In this document: piece by piece, positions 18,928-27,747 of the stretch
Position numbering within the stretch: position 1 is the first letter of the stretch
How the letters are laid out: each line of letters starts with the position of its first letter
NCBI RefSeq assembly: GCF_019597925.1
Contig: NZ_CP080442.1
Location: 2,708,001 to 2,772,000 of the forward strand
Direction: 5' to 3'
DNA: 64,000 nt
Origin: [Clostridium] scindens
Lineage (GTDB): Bacteria; Bacillota; Clostridia; Lachnospirales; Lachnospiraceae
The notes under the pieces: generated by a model
What the model was told of the DNA's origin: nothing
The model's database searches: none
The model's input: the letters and a program-made list of their open reading frames with translations, nothing else
Translations under genes and position numbers: made by a program

Positions 18928-19056
18928 GGCTTATTCCTCTTGGGTGTTCTTTTGACCGAAGGTTTCCAGTTGTCAATGCTGCTTCGCACCGCATTGCGGC
19001 TATGGTATTGACAACTGGAAATACTTCGGTCTATTTGTAATCAGGAGGAATAAGCC
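18928..19056. other. 129-nt imperfect stem-loop inside the insertion sequence
   Basis: The outer arms GGCTTATTCCTC (18928-18939) and GAGGAATAAGCC (19045-19056) are exact complements. The inner arms GACCGAAG plus TTTCCAGTTGTCAAT (18954-18976) pair with ATTGACAACTGGAAATA plus CTTCGGTC (19007-19031) with small bulges. The apex contains a CCGCA/TGCGG mini-stem. It lies 25 bases beyond the transposase stop codon. It could be a transcription barrier, a non-coding RNA, or a nested palindromic element. Confidence 0.7.
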
Positions 19057-19080
19057 TCTTTCTCACATTTCATGTGCTTC

Positions 19081-20547
19081 TTATAAGCCCCAGATATGAC
19101 TGTTGAAATACATTTTCTTTTTGCTTTGTAATGATATACTGTGACTAATTGTTTCCGCATATTTTCCTAGTTCGCCATGGCGGTCTCTCTCTGATGATAT
19201 TATCTGGGCACTGCTTAGAAGATTATATTCTTCTGCTCCAGCAGCTTTCGGAATCTCTTTTTCCTGAAAACGTACAAGTTCCAGCATATCTCCACCATTG
19301 TAATAATAAGCCCTGAGTCTAGCCATGTTTGTTGCACCAATAACACTCCAGCCTAATGGGCGTGAACTCATTCGACTTGAAAGAACATGACTTACATGAC
19401 CTTCCGTACTACTCCCTTTTACACCATCTTTATGTTTTAATCTGCGCTTTGCGGCACTCCAGTTACACAGTATATATTCTCTGGCTTTTTCCATTCGCTC
19501 TAGCCCTGCATTCGGGTATTCTTCTAACCTATCAACCAATTTTATAAAGTCTGCTTTTGTTTGACTTCGTATACAGTCTCTCAGTTCCTGTTTTGCATCA
19601 TCCTTTGTATCTTTCATGTGGCTTGTGAGTTTCGTTAAATATGTTTCCAGATGAAATCCATCCAGTACGTGAATTGCTCCTTCAATTCGCTTAATACCTG
19701 CCATTATCCAAGCCCCGCCATCTGAGTTTACATATATTTTCTTTACTTTGCTTAAGTCATAATGGCTGTCTAAATATTCATACACTTCGTCCCAGAATCT
19801 GTGATTTTCCTCGCCAGTGTTTACACCACAGAAATAGTAAGGATTTACCAACCGGTACCTGTGACTCTTAGGAGCTTCTCTTTCAGTTCCTTCATACACG
19901 TAGATTAACTTTGTAATTAAGCAGTTGTTTTTCTGATTATTATCGTTCCTTATCAAATCGCCCTTATGTTCGCGAAATTGCAGGGATACATGGTCTTCAT
20001 CAGCATCAATATATAGATAATCGACCACCTTCTTTATTTTTGGTTTCTCTGCATTTTTAGGAAATTTCAATTCATGGATTTTGTTTTTCACAGTCTGTTT
20101 TGTTACATCAGTAGTTAAACTGGCAGCTTCCCCTCCACGACGATATGAGGTTTGCACAGCCTCCTCTAGCAGTTTTGCCTCTGCATCTTCAGTCATTCTT
20201 TCCTTTGGTTCGAGTCCGATTATCTTATCTAGCAGATATTCACTTTTTCCTGTCTCCCGATTTTTAAATAATGTTTTAGCAAACTGCACATCTCCGAGAG
20301 ACGTTGTGAGTTGCTTTGTATCATGAGCTTCTACAACCCAGTTTTTCTTACGAATGGGACTTTCCTGAAGCATTTGATCCATAGACTCCAGCGATTCTTT
20401 AATCATTTCCAGACCAAGCTTGTGTAATTCATCTGTTACGCCAAGAACATACTCTGCTATCTTTGTTGGCTCTTTCATAAAATCATCTACAAGTTTTTCA
20501 AATTTTTTAATGCATTCTTCCTCAAAATATTTTATACTTTTAATCAT
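19081..20547 (-). CDS. ISLre2-family transposase (UPF0236)
   Basis: With the ATG at 20547 this is 488 residues, full length for the family. Recognisable parts are the N-terminal helical region (SIKYFEEECIKKFEKLVDDF), the segment VDYLYIDADEDHVSLQ, KIYVNSDGGAWIMAGI, and the region around HVLDGFHLETYLTKLTSHM. These carry the acidic residues expected of a DDE-type fold. No frameshift or stop is present. The start was chosen because GGGAGG lies nine bases upstream; the alternative is a GTG nine bases earlier. The ribosome site lies inside an inverted repeat. Confidence 0.92.
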   Translation of the reverse strand: MIKSIKYFEEECIKKFEKLVDDFMKEPTKIAEYVLGVTDELHKLGLEMIKESLESMDQMLQESPIRKKNWVVEAHDTKQLTTSLGDVQFAKTLFKNRETGKSEYLLDKIIGLEPKERMTEDAEAKLLEEAVQTSYRRGGEAASLTTDVTKQTVKNKIHELKFPKNAEKPKIKKVVDYLYIDADEDHVSLQFREHKGDLIRNDNNQKNNCLITKLIYVYEGTEREAPKSHRYRLVNPYYFCGVNTGEENHRFWDEVYEYLDSHYDLSKVKKIYVNSDGGAWIMAGIKRIEGAIHVLDGFHLETYLTKLTSHMKDTKDDAKQELRDCIRSQTKADFIKLVDRLEEYPNAGLERMEKAREYILCNWSAAKRRLKHKDGVKGSSTEGHVSHVLSSRMSSRPLGWSVIGATNMARLRAYYYNGGDMLELVRFQEKEIPKAAGAEEYNLLSSAQIISSERDRHGELGKYAETISHSISLQSKKKMYFNSHIWGL

Positions 20548-20548
20548 A

Positions 20549-20616
20549 GAGGACACCTCCCTTTGTGTGTATTTTTGCTTGTCGGCCTAAATACTTTATC
20601 ACAAAGTGGTGTCCTC
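20549..20616 (-). promoter_or_regulatory. Hairpin that may hide the transposase ribosome-binding site
   Basis: In the mRNA, GAGGACACC and CTTTGTG (20616-20600) pair with CACAAAG and GGTGTCCTC (20567-20549), giving about 16 bp with a small internal loop. The Shine-Dalgarno GGGAGG lies across the second arm, one base before the start codon region. This would restrict translation from full-length read-through transcripts. Confidence 0.65.
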
Positions 20617-20632
20617 TTTTAATTTCTATTTC

Positions 20633-20660
20633 ATTTTTCCGAGTAAAATTTTACGCTAGC
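20633..20660 (-). repeat. Right terminal inverted repeat of the insertion sequence
   Basis: Read on the minus strand from 20660: GCTAGCGTAAAATTTTAC followed by TCGGAAAAAT, matching the left end. Confidence 0.8.
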
Positions 20661-20670
20661 ATAAAGTGTT
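20661..20670. repeat. Right target-site duplication
   Basis: ATAAAGTGTT, the exact copy of 18778-18787. It lies 24 bases beyond the 3' end of hisA. Confidence 0.85.
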
Positions 20671-20694
20671 CACAAACTGTTAATCTCACTGTCA

Positions 20695-21462
20695 TCAATA
20701 CTTTGCCACGATTTCATAGGGAATATCCCCCCCAAACAGATCCAGCGCGCTGCCGATCGTAAAGTCCAGGCTTCCTCCCGAAATATCCCGGAAATGGTTC
20801 AGGTCTTCCAGGCTTCCGATGCCGCCGGCATAGGTGATAGGGATGCGTCCCTGCCTTCCAAGCAAGGAGACCAGATCCTCCTCGATGCCGGAAGCCTTCC
20901 CTTCTACATCCACCCCATGCACCAGGAATTCATCACAGTATCCGGCAATGTCATCCAGCACCCCTTTTGTCAGTTTCACCCGGGTAAACGTCTGCCAGCG
21001 GTTGGTGACGATATAGTAATCCCCGCCCTTCTTCCTGCAGCTTAAGTCGATCACCACATGCTCTCTTCCCACCGCGCGGCAAAGTTCCTCCATGCAATCC
21101 CAACGGATCTGCCCGTCCCTGAACACATAGGAGGTTACGATCACATGGCTTGCTCCCGCGTCTATATATTCCCCGGCGTTATCCGCGGTGATCCCGCCGC
21201 CAATCTGCAGTCCACCCGGATAAGCCGACAGCGCCTTTAGCGCCTGGCTCCTGGTCCGTTCATAATAATCAGAAGAAGGCGGATTCAAAAGAATCACGTG
21301 TCCTCCTTTCAATCCGTCTTCCTTATATAAACGCGCATAATAGTCGGCATCCCTGGCGGAAGAGAAGTTCTCCACCGCCCTGTCTCCATTGTCCGCGAGG
21401 CTTCCTCCTACAATCTGCTTTACCTTTCCATTATGTATATCAATACACGGTCTGAATCTCAT
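20695..21462 (-). CDS. hisA: ProFAR isomerase HisA, eukaryotic-type
   Basis: A 255-residue TIM barrel converting ProFAR to PRFAR in histidine synthesis. It opens RFRPCIDIHNGKVKQIVGGS and contains GGLQIGGGITADNAGEYIDA and YAGGIGSLEDL, phosphate-binding loops. The long insert GGDYYIVTNRWQTFT and overall length match the subtype typical of plants and fungi (TIGR02129) better than the usual ~240-residue bacterial HisA. It begins 8 bases after paaK with AGGAGG, so it is cotranscribed with iorA-iorB-paaK. No other his gene is nearby. Confidence 0.88.
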   Translation of the reverse strand: MRFRPCIDIHNGKVKQIVGGSLADNGDRAVENFSSARDADYYARLYKEDGLKGGHVILLNPPSSDYYERTRSQALKALSAYPGGLQIGGGITADNAGEYIDAGASHVIVTSYVFRDGQIRWDCMEELCRAVGREHVVIDLSCRKKGGDYYIVTNRWQTFTRVKLTKGVLDDIAGYCDEFLVHGVDVEGKASGIEEDLVSLLGRQGRIPITYAGGIGSLEDLNHFRDISGGSLDFTIGSALDLFGGDIPYEIVAKY

Positions 21463-21470
21463 ATTGCCTC

Positions 21471-22703
21471 CTAGTATCGGTTGTCAAAAATACGGGTGGA
21501 TTTCTTCTCGCTTCTTGGAAGGTCTCCGATTGCAACCGGCTTTACATTGGTCATAATTCCAATCTTTGCTTTAAACTCCTGCTGGATCACCTTTGCCGCC
21601 GTTTTTGGCTCCACATCCTTGTTGATCTCCACGAATAAGGTGCATACGTCCTTTCCATTCATATGGTCCAGCATGAACTGATACTCGCTGGACGCCTCTT
21701 CCACGCCCTTTAGCATCTCTTCAATCTGGCTTGGAAAGATGTTCACGCCTTTTACTTTTACCATATCATCGGTACGTCCGATCAAAGTATCAATTCTTGG
21801 GAACCGTGAGCCGCAAGGGCAGTCGCCCGGAATAAATCTGGTCAAGTCATGGGTCCTGTAACGGATCAGCGGCGCTCCCTGCTTGCGAAGCGTCGTGATG
21901 ACTAGTTCCCCGATCTCCCCGTCCGGAAGCACTTCTCCGCTCTTGGGGTCAACAATTTCAAAGTATACATAATCATCCCAGTAATGCATGCCGCACTCAT
22001 AGTCGCAGCTCATGGCGATTCCCGGGCCATACACCTCAGTCAGCCCATAGATATCATAGAGCTGGACGCCCAGTTCCGCGGCGATCCTTTTGCGCATCTT
22101 CTCGCCCCAGCGTTCGGAGCCGATCACGCCTTTTTTCAGGCAGACCTTATCCGTCATGTCTCTCTTGGCAATCTCCTCCGCCAGAAGCAGCGCATAAGAC
22201 GAGGTGGCACAGAGGACCGTGGCCTTCATATCCTGCATCATGCGCAGCTGCTTATCCGTATTCCCCGGTCCCATAGGGATTGTCATGGCCCCCAGGTGCT
22301 CGGCTCCCAGCTGGAATCCGATGCCTGCCGTCCACAATCCATAGCCAGGCGTGATCTGGATACGGTCAAGCGCCGTAATCCCCGCCATCTCATAGCATCT
22401 TGCGAACATCTTTGCCCAATCGTCCACGTCTTTCTGGGTATAAGGGATGATGATCGGCGTCCCTGTGGTCCCGGAAGAAGAATGGATCCTTACAATCTCT
22501 TCGTCAGGCACTGCCTGCAGCCCCAGCGGATAGGCCTCCCTTAAGTCTCCTTTCCAGGTAAACGGCAGTTTTTCAAAATCTTCCTGGGTCTTAATAGATT
22601 CAATATCAATATCCTGCAGCTTCTCTTTATAAAAGCAGGGCTTTGATGTCAATAATCTCAAATTTTCCTTGATCAGTCTGAATTGTAACTCTGTCATCCG
22701 CAT
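21471..22703 (-). CDS. paaK: Phenylacetate-CoA ligase (PaaK-like)
   Basis: A 410-residue adenylate-forming ligase that activates an aryl acetate to its CoA thioester. The AMP-binding P-loop is HSSSGTTGTP (about residue 73-82). The later motifs YGLTEVYGPG and YRTHDLTRFIPGDCPCGSR, and the C-terminal KGVNIFPSQIEE, are standard for PaaK. It lies 12 bases after iorB. In fermenting clostridia this pairing suggests that aryl pyruvates are decarboxylated to aryl-CoA and that acid/CoA conversion can yield ATP. Confidence 0.92.
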   Translation of the reverse strand: MRMTELQFRLIKENLRLLTSKPCFYKEKLQDIDIESIKTQEDFEKLPFTWKGDLREAYPLGLQAVPDEEIVRIHSSSGTTGTPIIIPYTQKDVDDWAKMFARCYEMAGITALDRIQITPGYGLWTAGIGFQLGAEHLGAMTIPMGPGNTDKQLRMMQDMKATVLCATSSYALLLAEEIAKRDMTDKVCLKKGVIGSERWGEKMRKRIAAELGVQLYDIYGLTEVYGPGIAMSCDYECGMHYWDDYVYFEIVDPKSGEVLPDGEIGELVITTLRKQGAPLIRYRTHDLTRFIPGDCPCGSRFPRIDTLIGRTDDMVKVKGVNIFPSQIEEMLKGVEEASSEYQFMLDHMNGKDVCTLFVEINKDVEPKTAAKVIQQEFKAKIGIMTNVKPVAIGDLPRSEKKSTRIFDNRY

Positions 22704-22715
22704 AAGTTGCTCCTC

Positions 22716-23324
22716 TTATCTTTCATTATAATCTCTTGACTGTGCGGCAGCAGCCCCCAGTTCCAGCGCCAGCACATTCATCTTGGCATACTGGGGCTTC
22801 ACTCTCCTGGCAAGTTCCGCCTTCATATCCTCCATCTGGATATCCAGCACCTTGCTCCCCAGCGCGACTCCCAGAAGCGCCACATTAAGCACCTTGGGGG
22901 ATCCCGCCTTCTGGCAGATGGCTTCCCCGTCAATGACATACAGCTGATGGACATGCTTCTTCAGATATGCGATCATTGCCTCGCCATCGTAGCCGCCTCC
23001 GCCAAGCGTGGCTGTCACAGGCTGCATGGCCTTCCTGTTTACTACCGCTACGCCGCCTTCCTTCAGATAAGGAAGGCATCTTACTGCCTCAGCGGGCTCA
23101 AAAGCCATGATGACATCCGCGCTTCCTTTTGGAATCATGGGAGAATGGATATCCTCTCCCATCCTTACATGGCTGACTACTGATCCGCCTCTTTGGGCCA
23201 TCCCGATGGTCTCTGACGTACGTACATCCATCCCCTTATCCATCGCCGCATAGGCGATCAGCTTGGAGGCAAGCACTACGCCTTGCCCTCCGACTCCGCA
23301 TAACAGACAATTTTTATTCATCAT
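22716..23324 (-). CDS. iorB: Indolepyruvate:ferredoxin oxidoreductase, beta subunit
   Basis: A 202-residue gamma/2-oxoacid-oxidoreductase domain protein, with the opening CLLCGVGGQGVVLASKLIAY and the region TSETIGMAQRGGSVVSHVR, both standard for IorB. It pairs with IorA to oxidise aryl pyruvates (from Trp, Phe, Tyr) to aryl-acetyl-CoA, reducing ferredoxin. The ATG at 23324 has AGGAGG nearby and overlaps the iorA stop by 11 bases, so the two subunits are translationally coupled. Confidence 0.95.
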   Translation of the reverse strand: MMNKNCLLCGVGGQGVVLASKLIAYAAMDKGMDVRTSETIGMAQRGGSVVSHVRMGEDIHSPMIPKGSADVIMAFEPAEAVRCLPYLKEGGVAVVNRKAMQPVTATLGGGGYDGEAMIAYLKKHVHQLYVIDGEAICQKAGSPKVLNVALLGVALGSKVLDIQMEDMKAELARRVKPQYAKMNVLALELGAAAAQSRDYNER

Positions 23325-25128
23325 GAGCCACCTCCTGTATCGCGTCAAACTTGCAGACCTGCGCGCAGATGCCGCATCCGGAGCACAAAGACGGCTCGAT
23401 TGCGGCCTTGCCTTCCTCGATCACGATCGCCGGGCATCCCAGTTCCCGGATGCACTGCCTGCAGAACGTGCAGGAATCCGCCGCCACATGATATCTGGCG
23501 GTCGGTCTGGTGACGGCAATACATGGGGACTTGAATATTACGACCCTTACCCCGGCCTCATCCATGACTTCCTTCACTGCCTCCACCGCTTCGTTCAGGT
23601 TCAGAGGATCTGCCTTAACGATCCGGCTTACGCCGATCCCTTCCAGAATCTTCTCGATACTCACCTTGGCCACCACTTCTCCCATCATCGTCTTGCCGGT
23701 TCCCGGATGCGGCTGGTGCCCGGTCATCGCTGTTGTAGAATTATCCAGCACGACCAGCACGATATCCGTCTGATTATAGACCGCATTGACCACGCCCGTA
23801 AGCCCAGAGGCAAAAAACGTAGAATCGCCGATAAATGCAAAGTTCACCGTATCCGGCTCTATGATATGAAGTCCCTGGGCGATGGTCACGTCCGCGCCCA
23901 TGCACAGACAGGTGTCTACCATATCTAGGGGCTTTGAATTGCCGAGGGTATAGCATCCGATGTCGCCGCTAAACACGGCCTTCCTGCCTTTTGCGGCCTG
24001 CTTTACCGCATAGAAGGAAGCCCGGTGCGGGCATCCGGCGCACAGCACCGGAGGACGGATAGGAAGCGGGGGCATCTCTTCTGCGGCTGCTCCCTCTGCC
24101 TGATTCCCTGCCATAAATTCAGGAACAAAGCGCCCCAGGTCTTCCCTGACGCTTTCTGTACTATTTTCCCCTGCATTCCTGGTATCTCCGGTCAGCTTGC
24201 CCTTGATGTTCACGGGAAGATGGTATTTGCCCGCTATCTTCAAAAGTTCCGTCTCAATAACCGGGTCCAGTTCTTCTATCACCAGCACTTCATCCAGCCC
24301 TTCCAGGAACGAGACTGCCAGATCCTCGGGAAACGGATGTGGGGTCCCCACGCGCAGAAGCCTTATCTCTTCCGGGACAGTTTCCTTGGCATATGCATAA
24401 CTGATGCCGCCCGTGGCTATGCCTTTCCTGGAATCTGCCTTCCCTTCCACCGTATTATACCTGTAAGAAGAAAATACATGGGACAGTTCCACATTTCTCT
24501 TCTCGATCTTCCTATGGTTCTGATAGGAAAGCTTTGGAAATATCACCCAGCGGCTGGTATCTTTTAGGAAGCCTTCCGGCTCTTTTATCTTTGCCTCTCC
24601 TTTTAATTCCACCGTCGCACAGCCGTGGCATACGCGGGTCGTAGGCCTTAGCAGGACCGGTGTTCCGTATCTTTCCGAATATTCAAATGCATCCTTTACC
24701 ATTTCGTAAGCTTCCTCCGGAGAGGAGGGATCAAACACCGGAAGTTTGGAAAATGCCCCAAAATGCCGGGTGTCCTGCTCCGTCTGGGAGGATATGGGAC
24801 CCGGATCATCCGCCGCCACGATGACCATCCCGCCTTTTACACCCACGTAGGCCAGGCTCATCAGCGGATCAGAAGCCACATTCAGTCCCACCTGCTTCAT
24901 GGTCACTAAGGTTCTCGCTCCCGCATAAGCTCCGCCTGCCGCCACTTCCAGGGCTGCCTTCTCATTGACGGACCATTCTACATGTATCCTTCCATCATCG
25001 TTATACCTGGCAACCGTCTCCAGTATCTCCGTAGACGGCGTCCCGGGATAGCCGGACACAAGGCCGACTCCCGCATGGATGGCGCCAAGCCCGATCGCTT
25101 CATTTCCCATCAGTAGTTCTTTCGCCAT
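23314..25128 (-). CDS. iorA: Indolepyruvate:ferredoxin oxidoreductase, alpha subunit
   Basis: A 604-residue thiamine-diphosphate enzyme. The N-terminal pyrimidine-binding domain opens MGNEAIGLGAIHAGVGLVSG. The TPP-binding region runs from GDIGCYTLGN to FIGDSTFFASG. Two ferredoxin-like clusters end the protein: CTFCRQCIRELGC and CSGCGICAQVC. The ATG at 25128 follows GAGGAG and was preferred over the one five codons earlier. It heads the iorA-iorB-paaK-hisA run. Confidence 0.96.
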   Translation of the reverse strand: MAKELLMGNEAIGLGAIHAGVGLVSGYPGTPSTEILETVARYNDDGRIHVEWSVNEKAALEVAAGGAYAGARTLVTMKQVGLNVASDPLMSLAYVGVKGGMVIVAADDPGPISSQTEQDTRHFGAFSKLPVFDPSSPEEAYEMVKDAFEYSERYGTPVLLRPTTRVCHGCATVELKGEAKIKEPEGFLKDTSRWVIFPKLSYQNHRKIEKRNVELSHVFSSYRYNTVEGKADSRKGIATGGISYAYAKETVPEEIRLLRVGTPHPFPEDLAVSFLEGLDEVLVIEELDPVIETELLKIAGKYHLPVNIKGKLTGDTRNAGENSTESVREDLGRFVPEFMAGNQAEGAAAEEMPPLPIRPPVLCAGCPHRASFYAVKQAAKGRKAVFSGDIGCYTLGNSKPLDMVDTCLCMGADVTIAQGLHIIEPDTVNFAFIGDSTFFASGLTGVVNAVYNQTDIVLVVLDNSTTAMTGHQPHPGTGKTMMGEVVAKVSIEKILEGIGVSRIVKADPLNLNEAVEAVKEVMDEAGVRVVIFKSPCIAVTRPTARYHVAADSCTFCRQCIRELGCPAIVIEEGKAAIEPSLCSGCGICAQVCKFDAIQEVAHDE

Positions 25129-25167
25129 ATGTATTCTCCTCACATTAAAATATATTCCTATCGGGAT

Positions 25168-25196
25168 ATTTTATCATAGTAAAGTAAGAAAGTCCA
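25168..25196 (-). promoter_or_regulatory. Sigma-A-like promoter of the ior operon
   Basis: On the minus strand TGGACT (25196-25191), a 17-base spacer and TAAAAT (25173-25168), about 40 bases before iorA. The -35 matches the consensus at four of six positions. Confidence 0.55.
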
Positions 25197-25226
25197 GAGT
25201 TTCGTATATCTGCCGCACGACGAAAA

Positions 25227-25262
25227 GAAAGCAGCCGGCAGAAATACCTGTCAGCTGCTTTC
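25227..25262 (-). terminator. Intrinsic terminator after the Asn/Asp-rich lipoprotein
   Basis: GAAAGCAGC (25227-25235) pairs with GCTGCTTTC (25254-25262), with an inner GGCAG/CTGTC stem. On the minus strand the stem runs into TTTCTTTTC. It separates the lipoprotein gene from the ior promoter. Confidence 0.8.
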
Positions 25263-25289
25263 AGCTTGCATAAATAAACGTTTTAAATG

Positions 25290-25622
25290 CTATCGGTTCG
25301 TATTGTTTGTAGCATCATCCGCATTGTTTCTTGCATTGTCATCTGCGTTATTGCGGTCATTGTCCCCGTCAAGGCTGTCCTTTACATCATCAGCGCCATC
25401 ACGGATGTCATCTCCGATCTCATCGGTAACGCTATTCGTGTCGCCTGTGCCGTCGGTAGCATCATTGGTGTTGGTATCATTGGCTTCACCGGTATTGTCT
25501 GTTGTCGTAGTGTTATTCGTTGCGCCATTGTCCTCGGCATTCTTGTCCGTGCCACAGGCTGTAAGGCCCATGATTACTCCGGTGCACATCAGGATAAGCA
25601 TTAATTTCTTGAACTGTTTCAT
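25290..25622 (-). CDS. Small low-complexity lipoprotein
   Basis: A 110-residue predicted lipoprotein. MKQFKKLMLILMCTGVIMG is followed by the lipobox LTAC, and the mature part starts at that Cys. The remainder is almost entirely Asn, Asp, Thr, Ala and Gly, with near-repeats such as DDVKDSLDGD and RNNADDNARNNADDATNN. No catalytic fold is likely; a disordered spacer or surface coat is possible. The plus-strand frames are shadows. The start at 25622 was chosen over 25640 because it begins the signal peptide directly. A good terminator follows. Confidence 0.7.
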   Translation of the reverse strand: MKQFKKLMLILMCTGVIMGLTACGTDKNAEDNGATNNTTTTDNTGEANDTNTNDATDGTGDTNSVTDEIGDDIRDGADDVKDSLDGDNDRNNADDNARNNADDATNNTNR

Positions 25623-25752
25623 GTTAAATCTCCCTTTCATGTATAATTATCTTAATCAAGTATCACTTGTTGCTAGTAATATCTGCAAATTACGATAATT
25701 TATACCTTTCCCCCAATGGAAGTTTTTAACACAGTCTCCTGTATGCGCGTTC

Positions 25753-27705
25753 TTACATGCGCTCCGCGATCCGTCCGCTTCTATAAGCCATAAGCAGTGC
25801 TTCCAGATCTTCAATCTGCTCTTTTAAGTCCTTTCCAATGTCCGTATCTCCTACCAGCTTGCGGATGGCCACCCGTTTTACAATGGTACTGTCCGAATGG
25901 ATATCGCTTTCCTTTTCTATGGCGGCCTCCGTAGATTCAAAAGGCTCATGGGCTGCAAGGATCAGTCCGTAGGAATTGTAGATCAGCGTATACCCCGCAA
26001 TTCCAGTCTCCTTCTGGTATGCTCTGGAAAATCCTCCATCAATGACCAGGACTTTTCCGTTACATTTGATCGGGTTCTCCCCATTCTTGCTTTTTACCGG
26101 CACATGCCCATTGATGATGTGGGTTCCCTCTTCCGGCAGTCCGAATTCTTTTAAAATTCCATTGATTACTTTTTCATTTTCCAGGAGACAATAATAAGGA
26201 TTCTTTTTCTCCTTGTGGGTTTCCTTGTCAGCCAGAAAATAACGCTCGAATGTGGCCATCTTGTCTTTGCCGAACAGAGGGGAATTCTCGCTGAGCCAGA
26301 TATACCACATCATATCCTTGCCACGCTCCTTTTCCTTTGGATCCACGGCATAGAAGCCCTTCCTCACATAGCTTTCCAGGACCTCGTACAGGCTCTTTCC
26401 TTTATAAGAGCGTCCATAGATGCGGACCGTCTTCAGGCTTCCGTCATCTTTGAGCGGCACGCAGCCATGATAGAGAAGATTATTATTGTAGACTTTGTAA
26501 AGTCCTCCCTTGCTCAAAAGGAAGCGCATATGACGCTGCAGCTTTTCGCAGTTTAAGAAGGCCCGCTCCAGCCGGTCCATTACATCTTCCTCTTCCTTGG
26601 TAAGGGCATAAGGCTTCTTAGGATCGATGGTAGGGAAGTTCTTATCCAGCAGTTCATAAGTCTGCCCGTCTATCTCTATTGTTCCCTTTTCATAGTCGAT
26701 ATGATGCAGCAGATTTCTGCTTTCCATCTTGAATCCTGGATTCTTTTTGATGATCTGGCCTTCCACCTTAAACTGTATGATGGACATCGCCTTGTGCATC
26801 TTGATATCCAGGAGCATCTCCGTCTGACTGTAATTCGGCTCTCCCTTTAACTGGAAGCATTCGCAGGGATCGTCCCCATATGTAGCCATGGCAAATGTGG
26901 CCAGTGGCAGCAGATTGATTCCGTAGCCTTCTTCCAGGATATCCAGGTTCCCATACCGCGCGCAGATGCGGATCACATTGGCGATGCATCCCCTCTGGCC
27001 TGCGGCAGCACCCATCCACAGCACGTCATGATTGCCCCACTGGATATCCACAGAATGGTGCTCCATCAGTTTTTCCATGATGATATGCGGTCCAGGCCCT
27101 CTGTCATAGATATCTCCCACGATATGCAGATGATCTACGGTAAGCCGCTGGATCAGCTCGCTTAGGGCCACGATAAACTCTTCCGCCCGGCCGATCCGGA
27201 TAATCGTGCTTACAATAGCATTGTAGTAAGACTCCTTATCCGTCATCTCCGCCTTTTCCGTAATCAGTTCTTCAATCACGTAGGCAAAATCCGGAGGCAG
27301 GGCTTTTCTTACTTTGGACCGGGTATATTTGCTTGCAGCGCACTTGCACACTTCAATCAGGCGGTACAGCGTAATCTTATACCAGTCCTCAATGTTCTTC
27401 TCTTCCTTCTTGATCCTGTCCATCTTCTCCCTCGGGTAATAAATAAGAGTAGCAAGGCCCTGCTTATCCCTGCTACTCATAGTATTCCCGAATACATCAT
27501 CGACTTTACGGCGCACTGAACCAGAGCCATTCTTAAGGACATGGGAAAAAGCCTCATATTCTCCATGAATATCCGTAAGAAAATGCTCTGTGCCTTTCGG
27601 CAGATTCAGAATCGCCTGCAAGTTAATAATCTCTGTCGATGCCTTCGCGATGGTCGGATACAGTTGAGAAAGCCTTTCCAGGTAACGTACGTCTAACTCT
27701 TTCAT
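25753..27705 (-). CDS. fbp: Fructose-1,6-bisphosphatase, class III
   Basis: A 650-residue enzyme of gluconeogenesis, the Firmicute class III type unrelated in sequence to E. coli Fbp. The calcineurin-like metal site is visible in three parts: [26 protein letters not shown] and [13 protein letters not shown] later conserved stretch is [19 protein letters not shown]. It follows dapB by 42 bases and has GGGAGG before the start. No operator was identified. Confidence 0.97.
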   Translation of the reverse strand: MKELDVRYLERLSQLYPTIAKASTEIINLQAILNLPKGTEHFLTDIHGEYEAFSHVLKNGSGSVRRKVDDVFGNTMSSRDKQGLATLIYYPREKMDRIKKEEKNIEDWYKITLYRLIEVCKCAASKYTRSKVRKALPPDFAYVIEELITEKAEMTDKESYYNAIVSTIIRIGRAEEFIVALSELIQRLTVDHLHIVGDIYDRGPGPHIIMEKLMEHHSVDIQWGNHDVLWMGAAAGQRGCIANVIRICARYGNLDILEEGYGINLLPLATFAMATYGDDPCECFQLKGEPNYSQTEMLLDIKMHKAMSIIQFKVEGQIIKKNPGFKMESRNLLHHIDYEKGTIEIDGQTYELLDKNFPTIDPKKPYALTKEEEDVMDRLERAFLNCEKLQRHMRFLLSKGGLYKVYNNNLLYHGCVPLKDDGSLKTVRIYGRSYKGKSLYEVLESYVRKGFYAVDPKEKERGKDMMWYIWLSENSPLFGKDKMATFERYFLADKETHKEKKNPYYCLLENEKVINGILKEFGLPEEGTHIINGHVPVKSKNGENPIKCNGKVLVIDGGFSRAYQKETGIAGYTLIYNSYGLILAAHEPFESTEAAIEKESDIHSDSTIVKRVAIRKLVGDTDIGKDLKEQIEDLEALLMAYRSGRIAERM

Positions 27706-27747
27706 AACATCCTCCCACTAAATGTTTTATATAATACAGTTCCTCCC

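Larger units (their letters stand above)
18686..19080. other. 395-bp gene-free stretch: secA leader plus the left end of the insertion sequence
   Basis: 18686-18777 is the secA leader and promoter. 18778-18787 is the target duplication. 18788-19080 belongs to the insertion sequence and holds its left terminal repeat, a small GCCCG/CGGGC hairpin (18903-18920) and a 129-nt stem-loop. No coding region was recognised. Confidence 0.75.
18788..20660 (-). mobile_element. Complete ISLre2-family insertion sequence (1873 bp)
   Basis: The element carries one intact ISLre2/UPF0236 transposase gene. Imperfect terminal inverted repeats of about 28 bp bound it: the left end starts GGCTGCGTAAATTTATC and the right end, read inward, starts GCTAGCGTAAAATTTTAC; both continue into CGGAAAAAT. 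A 10-bp direct repeat, ATAAAGTGTT, flanks it. It sits between hisA and secA without breaking either. The intact transposase, good ends and perfect duplication suggest a recent insertion. Exact boundaries may shift by one or two bases. Confidence 0.88.

Noticed and set aside
25287..25698. Hydrophobic plus-strand frames at the small lipoprotein gene
   Set aside because: They are complements of Asn/Asp/Thr codons, which give Ile/Val/Ser-rich frames. The minus frame has a signal peptide, a lipobox, a ribosome site and a terminator.
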